In this document: in pieces, positions 60,317-64,000 of the stretch
Numbering within the stretch: position 1 is the first letter of the stretch
Layout: each line of letters begins with the position of its first letter
Assembly: GCF_043196875.1 (NCBI RefSeq)
Contig: NZ_JBEBMX010000001.1
Location: 992,001-1,056,000, forward strand
Direction of reading: 5' to 3'
DNA: 64,000 nt
Source of the DNA: Saccharospirillum sp043196875
GTDB taxonomy: Bacteria > Pseudomonadota > Gammaproteobacteria > Pseudomonadales > Natronospirillaceae
Translations under genes and position numbers: made by a program
The notes under the pieces: generated by a model
Database searches by the model: none
What the model was told of the DNA's origin: nothing
The model's input: only the letters and a program-made list of their open reading frames with translations

Positions 60317-61114
60317 ATGACGCTGGATCAATTATTGGCCGCCGCCGCTGTCTGCGGCACCGACGGACAAATAGCAGTCCCGGATGATTGGGGCCAGGGC
60401 CGCACCGTCTTAGGTGGTTTGTCGGCCGCCATGGCGTTTCGGGTATTGCGTGATCAGGTTGCTGCCGAACGTCCGTTACGCAGCATCAATATCAGCTTTG
60501 TCGGGCCGTTGGCGACCGACCAGGATTTTGCTTTTAAAACGGAAGTACTGCGTTCGGGCAAGTACGTCACTCAGGCCGAAGCCCGGGTGATTCAGGACGG
60601 CCAGGTTTGTGTGGTGTTGCTGGCCAGTTTTGGCGACCGGCGCGACAGCGTAACCCGCGCAGAAGCCAGCGACGAAATGCCCTTTGTCATGCCGGAAAAA
60701 CCCACGCTGTTTCCTTATATTACCGGTGTCACACCGCAGTTTTTTCAGCACCTGGATATGACCTTGCTCGATGGCGGTTTCCCATTCAGCGGCAGCAAGA
60801 CATCACACCACGGCGGCTTTATGCGCTTTAAAGATCAACCCGCCGCCTGGACCGAAGCCCACCTCATTGCCCTGATCGACACCTGGCCGCCGACACTGTT
60901 GCAGCAACTGAAAAAACCCGCACCCGCCAGCACCCTGACCTGGAACCTGGAATTTTTGCATCCGCATCGGCCGATGAGTTCGGACGCCTGGTTTGGTTAC
61001 CGCGCCGTCACCCGTCAGGCCGGCGAAGGCTATGGCCATACCGATGCCAACGTCTGGGATGAACACGGTGAACTGATCGCCGTCAGCCGCCAGACCATCA
61101 CCGTCTTTGCCTGA
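60317..61114 (+). CDS. Acyl-CoA thioesterase family protein (TesB-like)
   Basis: A 265-residue double hot-dog-fold protein, the size of TesB-type acyl-CoA thioesterases. The DWGQGRTVLGGLSAAMAFRVL segment, the central SINISFVGPL strand and the final HTDANVWDEHGELIAVSRQT are characteristic. The exact acyl-CoA substrate is unknown. A Shine-Dalgarno AAGGAA precedes the ATG. Confidence 0.85.
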   Translation: MTLDQLLAAAAVCGTDGQIAVPDDWGQGRTVLGGLSAAMAFRVLRDQVAAERPLRSINISFVGPLATDQDFAFKTEVLRSGKYVTQAEARVIQDGQVCVVLLASFGDRRDSVTRAEASDEMPFVMPEKPTLFPYITGVTPQFFQHLDMTLLDGGFPFSGSKTSHHGGFMRFKDQPAAWTEAHLIALIDTWPPTLLQQLKKPAPASTLTWNLEFLHPHRPMSSDAWFGYRAVTRQAGEGYGHTDANVWDEHGELIAVSRQTITVFA

Positions 61115-61168
61115 GTACCGTCGGCATCTGTTAAGCTAGCCGTCCTCGTTCTATTCGTGGAGATACCC

Positions 61169-62209
61169 ATGCCTTATAGCGCTGCTGAAAACCGTTATGA
61201 ATCGATGCAGTACAACCGCTGTGGTCGCAGTGGCCTGAAACTGCCGGCGATCTCGCTCGGCCTGTGGCACAACTTCGGCGACAACGTGCCGTTCGATAAC
61301 GCCCAGGCGATTTGCCGACGCGCTTTTGATCTGGGTATCACCCACTTCGATCTGGCCAATAATTACGGCCCGCCTCCGGGTTCAGCGGAGCGTAATTTCG
61401 GCAAAATATTAAAGACTGACTTTGCGCCCTACCGCGACGAACTGGTGATCTCCTCCAAGGCCGGTTACGACATGTGGCCTGGTCCTTATGGCAGCTGGGG
61501 AAGCCGCAAATATCTGCTGGCGAGTCTCGACCAAAGCCTGGAACGCATGGGTCTGGATTACGTCGATATTTTTTATTCGCATCGCGTCGATCCGGAAACG
61601 CCGCTCGAAGAAACCATGCAAGCGCTCGACAGCGCCGTGCGCCAAGGTAAAGCCTTGTATGTCGGTATCTCTTCTTACGGCCCGGAAAAAACCCGCCAAG
61701 CCGCGGCGATTTTGAAAGAGCTGGGCACACCCTGTCTTATTCACCAACCGAGCTATTCAATGCTTAACCGCTGGATCGAAAACGACGGCCTGCTGCCGGT
61801 GCTCGAAGACGAAGGCATCGGCTGCATTGCGTTCTCGGTATTGGCGCAGGGCATGTTGTCGGGCAAATATCTGAACGGCATTCCTGAAGGCAGCCGCGCC
61901 AGTCGTGCCAGCAAAGGCGCGGCGCTCAATCCCGCCCTGATCAACGATGACAACCTCGCCAAAATCCGTGGCCTGAACGACATCGCCGAAGCGCGCGGTC
62001 AGACGCTGCCACAAATGGCCATTGCCTGGGCACTGCGTGATCCACGCGTGACCACTGCTTTGATCGGCGCCAGTAAAGTCTCGCAAGTGGAAGACTGCGT
62101 TAAGGCGCTGGATAAGCTGGAGTTCAGTGCGGATGAGCTGAGCAAAATCGATCAGCTCGCTACCGATGGTGGTATTAATTTGTGGGCAGAATCGAGTAAT
62201 CGTGCCTGA
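61169..62209 (+). CDS. yghZ: Aldo/keto reductase YghZ (L-glyceraldehyde 3-phosphate reductase)
   Basis: A 346-residue AKR14-type NADPH-dependent reductase. It shows catalytic Asp/Tyr (FDLANNYGPPPGSAE), Lys (ISSKAGYDMWPGPYG), the SLDQSLERMGLDYVDIFYSHR block and the NADPH-binding TALIGASK near the end, all closely matching E. coli YghZ. The ATG at 61169 has GGAG at 6 bases. It overlaps the following GNAT gene by 8 bases. Confidence 0.92.
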   Translation: MPYSAAENRYESMQYNRCGRSGLKLPAISLGLWHNFGDNVPFDNAQAICRRAFDLGITHFDLANNYGPPPGSAERNFGKILKTDFAPYRDELVISSKAGYDMWPGPYGSWGSRKYLLASLDQSLERMGLDYVDIFYSHRVDPETPLEETMQALDSAVRQGKALYVGISSYGPEKTRQAAAILKELGTPCLIHQPSYSMLNRWIENDGLLPVLEDEGIGCIAFSVLAQGMLSGKYLNGIPEGSRASRASKGAALNPALINDDNLAKIRGLNDIAEARGQTLPQMAIAWALRDPRVTTALIGASKVSQVEDCVKALDKLEFSADELSKIDQLATDGGINLWAESSNRA

Positions 62210-62792
62210 CATAACAACAAGAACCTGCATGGGCGCCGAGCTGGAATCCTGGCTCGGTGACGTTGCCCAGTTACGTATTCAGGTGTTTCGCGACTTCCCT
62301 TATTTGTATGACGGCTCACTCGATTACGAGCGCCAATATCTGCAAACCTACATTGAGAGTGGCAGCGCTATCTGTGTGTTGGCACTTGATGGCGAGGCAG
62401 TGGTTGGCGCGGCGACCGGCTTGGCGATGGGCGATGAAGAAGCAGCTTTTCGTCAGCCGTTAACCGAGGCGGGTTTTGATGTCGACGAGGTCTTTTATTG
62501 TGCCGAGTCTGTATTGTTGCCGGCTTATCGCGGACGCGGTATCTACCGACAGTTCTTTGCCGAGCGCGAAGCTCAGGCCGAGCGTTTGGGTTTGAATCGG
62601 GTGGTGTTTTGCGCGGTGGACCGGCCCGATGATCATCCGTTAAAGCCGGCCGATTATCAGCCGCTGGATGCCATCTGGCGGCGCTATGGTTATCAACTGT
62701 TGCCCGGCGTGAAGGCTCGTTTCCCCTGGCAGGATGTTGATGCCGATCGGGAGACCGAAAAGACACTGAGTTTTTATCACAAACCGCTTTAA
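62202..62792 (+). CDS. GNAT family N-acetyltransferase
   Basis: A 196-residue acetyltransferase with the AESVLLPAYRGRGIYRQFFAEREAQAERLG acetyl-CoA loop and a long C-terminal region (PDDHPLKPADYQPLDAIWRRYGYQLLPGV). I place the start at GTG 62202, which overlaps the aldo/keto reductase stop; an in-frame ATG at 62166 would lie well inside that gene. The substrate is unknown. It is cotranscribed with yghZ. Confidence 0.82.
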   Translation: MPDITTRTCMGAELESWLGDVAQLRIQVFRDFPYLYDGSLDYERQYLQTYIESGSAICVLALDGEAVVGAATGLAMGDEEAAFRQPLTEAGFDVDEVFYCAESVLLPAYRGRGIYRQFFAEREAQAERLGLNRVVFCAVDRPDDHPLKPADYQPLDAIWRRYGYQLLPGVKARFPWQDVDADRETEKTLSFYHKPL

Positions 62793-62805
62793 TCGAGAGA
62801 CGTCT

Positions 62806-63654
62806 ATGTCGAATTTCGAAGGTTCAGACCGCTATATCGCCAGTGAGGATTTGCGCCTTGCTGTGAATGCTGCCGTCACCTTACAACGTCCGCTGTTGGT
62901 AAAAGGTGAACCCGGCACTGGCAAGACCATGCTGGCCGAAGAAATCGCGGCGGCTTTAGGAATGCCACTGGTGCAGTGGCATATCAAATCGACGACGCGC
63001 GCTCAGCAAGGTTTGTACGAATACGATGCGGTATCGCGCTTGCGTGACAGCCAGTTGGGCGACGATCGAGTGCACGACATCCATAACTACATTAAGCCCG
63101 GCAAGCTATGGGAAGCCTTTACCAGTGAACAGCGCTCGGTGTTATTGATCGACGAAATCGATAAGGCCGATATCGAATTTCCCAATGATTTACTGGTCGA
63201 ACTCGACCGCATGGAATTTCATGTTTATGAAACCGGCGAGACGATAAAAGCGGCGCAACGCCCGGTAGTGATCATCACCTCGAACAACGAAAAAGAATTG
63301 CCGGATGCGTTTTTGCGGCGCTGCTTTTTCCACTACATTCAATTCCCCGATGCCAACACCTTAAAAGCCATTGTCGAGGTGCATTTCCCGAACATCGAAG
63401 CAGAACTGATGCGCGATGCCTTGGAAGTTTTTTTCGAGGTGCGCGATGTGCCCGGCTTGAAAAAACGGCCATCGACGTCGGAACTGATTGATTGGTTAAA
63501 ACTGCTCGCCAGCGATCGTCTTTCCGCCCAGGCGTTAAAAGGTGGCGATATTCGTGAAGCACTGCCGCCGCTCTACGGCGCGCTGCTGAAGAATGAAGAA
63601 GATGTGCGCATGCTGGAACGCCTGGCTTTTATGAGTCGCCGTTCGGGCACTTGA
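62806..63654 (+). CDS. MoxR family AAA+ ATPase
   Basis: A 282-residue chaperone-like ATPase with Walker A GEPGTGKTML, Walker B LLIDEIDKAD and sensor 1 TSNNEKELPDAFLRR. It carries the pore-loop helix and the late REALPPLYGALL segment. MoxR proteins usually act with a VWA-domain protein to mature or activate a metal enzyme or complex, and such a gene follows here, overlapping nothing. Confidence 0.93.
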   Translation: MSNFEGSDRYIASEDLRLAVNAAVTLQRPLLVKGEPGTGKTMLAEEIAAALGMPLVQWHIKSTTRAQQGLYEYDAVSRLRDSQLGDDRVHDIHNYIKPGKLWEAFTSEQRSVLLIDEIDKADIEFPNDLLVELDRMEFHVYETGETIKAAQRPVVIITSNNEKELPDAFLRRCFFHYIQFPDANTLKAIVEVHFPNIEAELMRDALEVFFEVRDVPGLKKRPSTSELIDWLKLLASDRLSAQALKGGDIREALPPLYGALLKNEEDVRMLERLAFMSRRSGT

Positions 63655-63658
63655 TGTC

Positions 63659-64000
63659 ATGCTGATCCGCTTCTTTTCGACATTGCGCCAACACGGCATC
63701 AAGGTCACACCGAAAGAATTACTGGTGTTGATCGAGGCGTTGCAGGCGCGGCTGGCGGGTTTCGATCTGGATGATTTTTATCAGTTGTCACGGCTGACGC
63801 TGATTAAAGACGAAACTCAGTTCGACCGTTTTGATCGCGCCTTTGCGCATTTCGCGGAAGGTTTGGAAGCCTTGCCCAATCCGTTTGGTGATGAAGTTCC
63901 AGACGACTGGTTGCGCTTAGAACTGGAGCGTCAGTTCAGCGCGGAAGAACGCGCCGCCATCGAAGCCATGGGTGGACTCGAAGCCTTGATGAAAGCGCTG
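63659..64000 (+). CDS. VWA/CoxE-like domain protein (3' end outside window)
   Basis: The 114 visible codons start at the ATG at 63659 (MLIRFFSTLRQHGIKVTPKELL), 5 bases after the MoxR stop. The sequence matches the N-terminal region of CoxE-like VWA-domain proteins that pair with MoxR ATPases (ALQARLAGFDLDDFYQLSRLTLIKDE). The VWA metal site lies beyond the window. Confidence 0.85.
   Translation, partial: MLIRFFSTLRQHGIKVTPKELLVLIEALQARLAGFDLDDFYQLSRLTLIKDETQFDRFDRAFAHFAEGLEALPNPFGDEVPDDWLRLELERQFSAEERAAIEAMGGLEALMKAL

Overview
The window looks like chromosome from a free-living, motile, salt-adapted gammaproteobacterium. The block ygfB-pepP / (TIGR02449-like gene)-zapA-6S RNA-ygfA is a gammaproteobacterial hallmark. 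The ectoine hydroxylase, the sodium-coupled solute symporter pair and the large chemosensory content fit a marine or halophilic lineage. Oceanospirillales (for example the Saccharospirillaceae) is my guess; this is inference, not a database match. No rRNA, tRNA, CRISPR array, insertion sequence or integrase was found.

Layout. 1-3.6 kb: the end of one chemosensory cluster (cheR-cheD-cheB) and a convergent receiver-HDOD gene. 3.7-8.1 kb: pepP/ygfB divergent from zapA, 6S RNA, 5-formyl-THF cyclo-ligase, then an EVE-domain gene. 8.1-15.9 kb: modF-ydcF pair, a GNAT/C39-peptidase fusion divergent from a RimK-type ATP-grasp ligase, a hybrid histidine kinase behind a periplasmic molybdopterin-fold protein, and a hypoxanthine-DNA glycosylase. 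16-21.6 kb: carboxypeptidase M32, then an accessory-looking run of small genes (three GNATs, AraC regulator, SnoaL, VOC, Phd/RelE-type toxin-antitoxin). 21.7-28.4 kb: uvrD, a phage-like repressor/Ner-like divergent pair, a GGDEF-EAL protein and a small PA3496-like gene. 28.5-35.5 kb: a TRAP solute-binding protein and three chemoreceptors. 35.7-42.7 kb: symporter small and large subunits, a DUF294 CBS/nucleotidyltransferase, an exonuclease, ectD, and a MerR/cation-transporter pair. 42.7-53.6 kb: an SDR, a ParA ATPase, and a complete second chemosensory operon. 53.7-64 kb: an ion channel, nitronate monooxygenase, an ABC exporter, a membrane acyltransferase with a beta-lactamase-fold hydrolase, thioesterase, aldo-keto reductase, GNAT, and a MoxR/VWA pair cut by the window edge.

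How it works together. The most coherent system is the chemosensory operon at 44.6-53.6 kb. It starts from a near-consensus flagellar sigma-28 promoter and encodes a membrane-anchored MCP-like protein, CheY, a STAS protein, CheA, a receptor, CheW, CheR, CheD and CheB, with a ParA ATPase divergent. There is no separate cheZ. The first protein of the operon instead carries a QDxTxQ motif with the Asp/Gln spacing of the CheZ phosphatase site and may supply that activity. CheA carries two 24-residue repeats resembling the c-di-GMP-binding MshEN motif. A second sigma-28 promoter precedes the receptor gene at 33.9-35.5 kb, so these receptors are probably co-expressed with flagella. Other points of interest are the cysteine-free molybdopterin-fold sensor partner of the hybrid kinase, a domesticated-looking Mu-like regulatory switch, and an ion channel whose selectivity filter resembles engineered calcium-selective NavAb variants.
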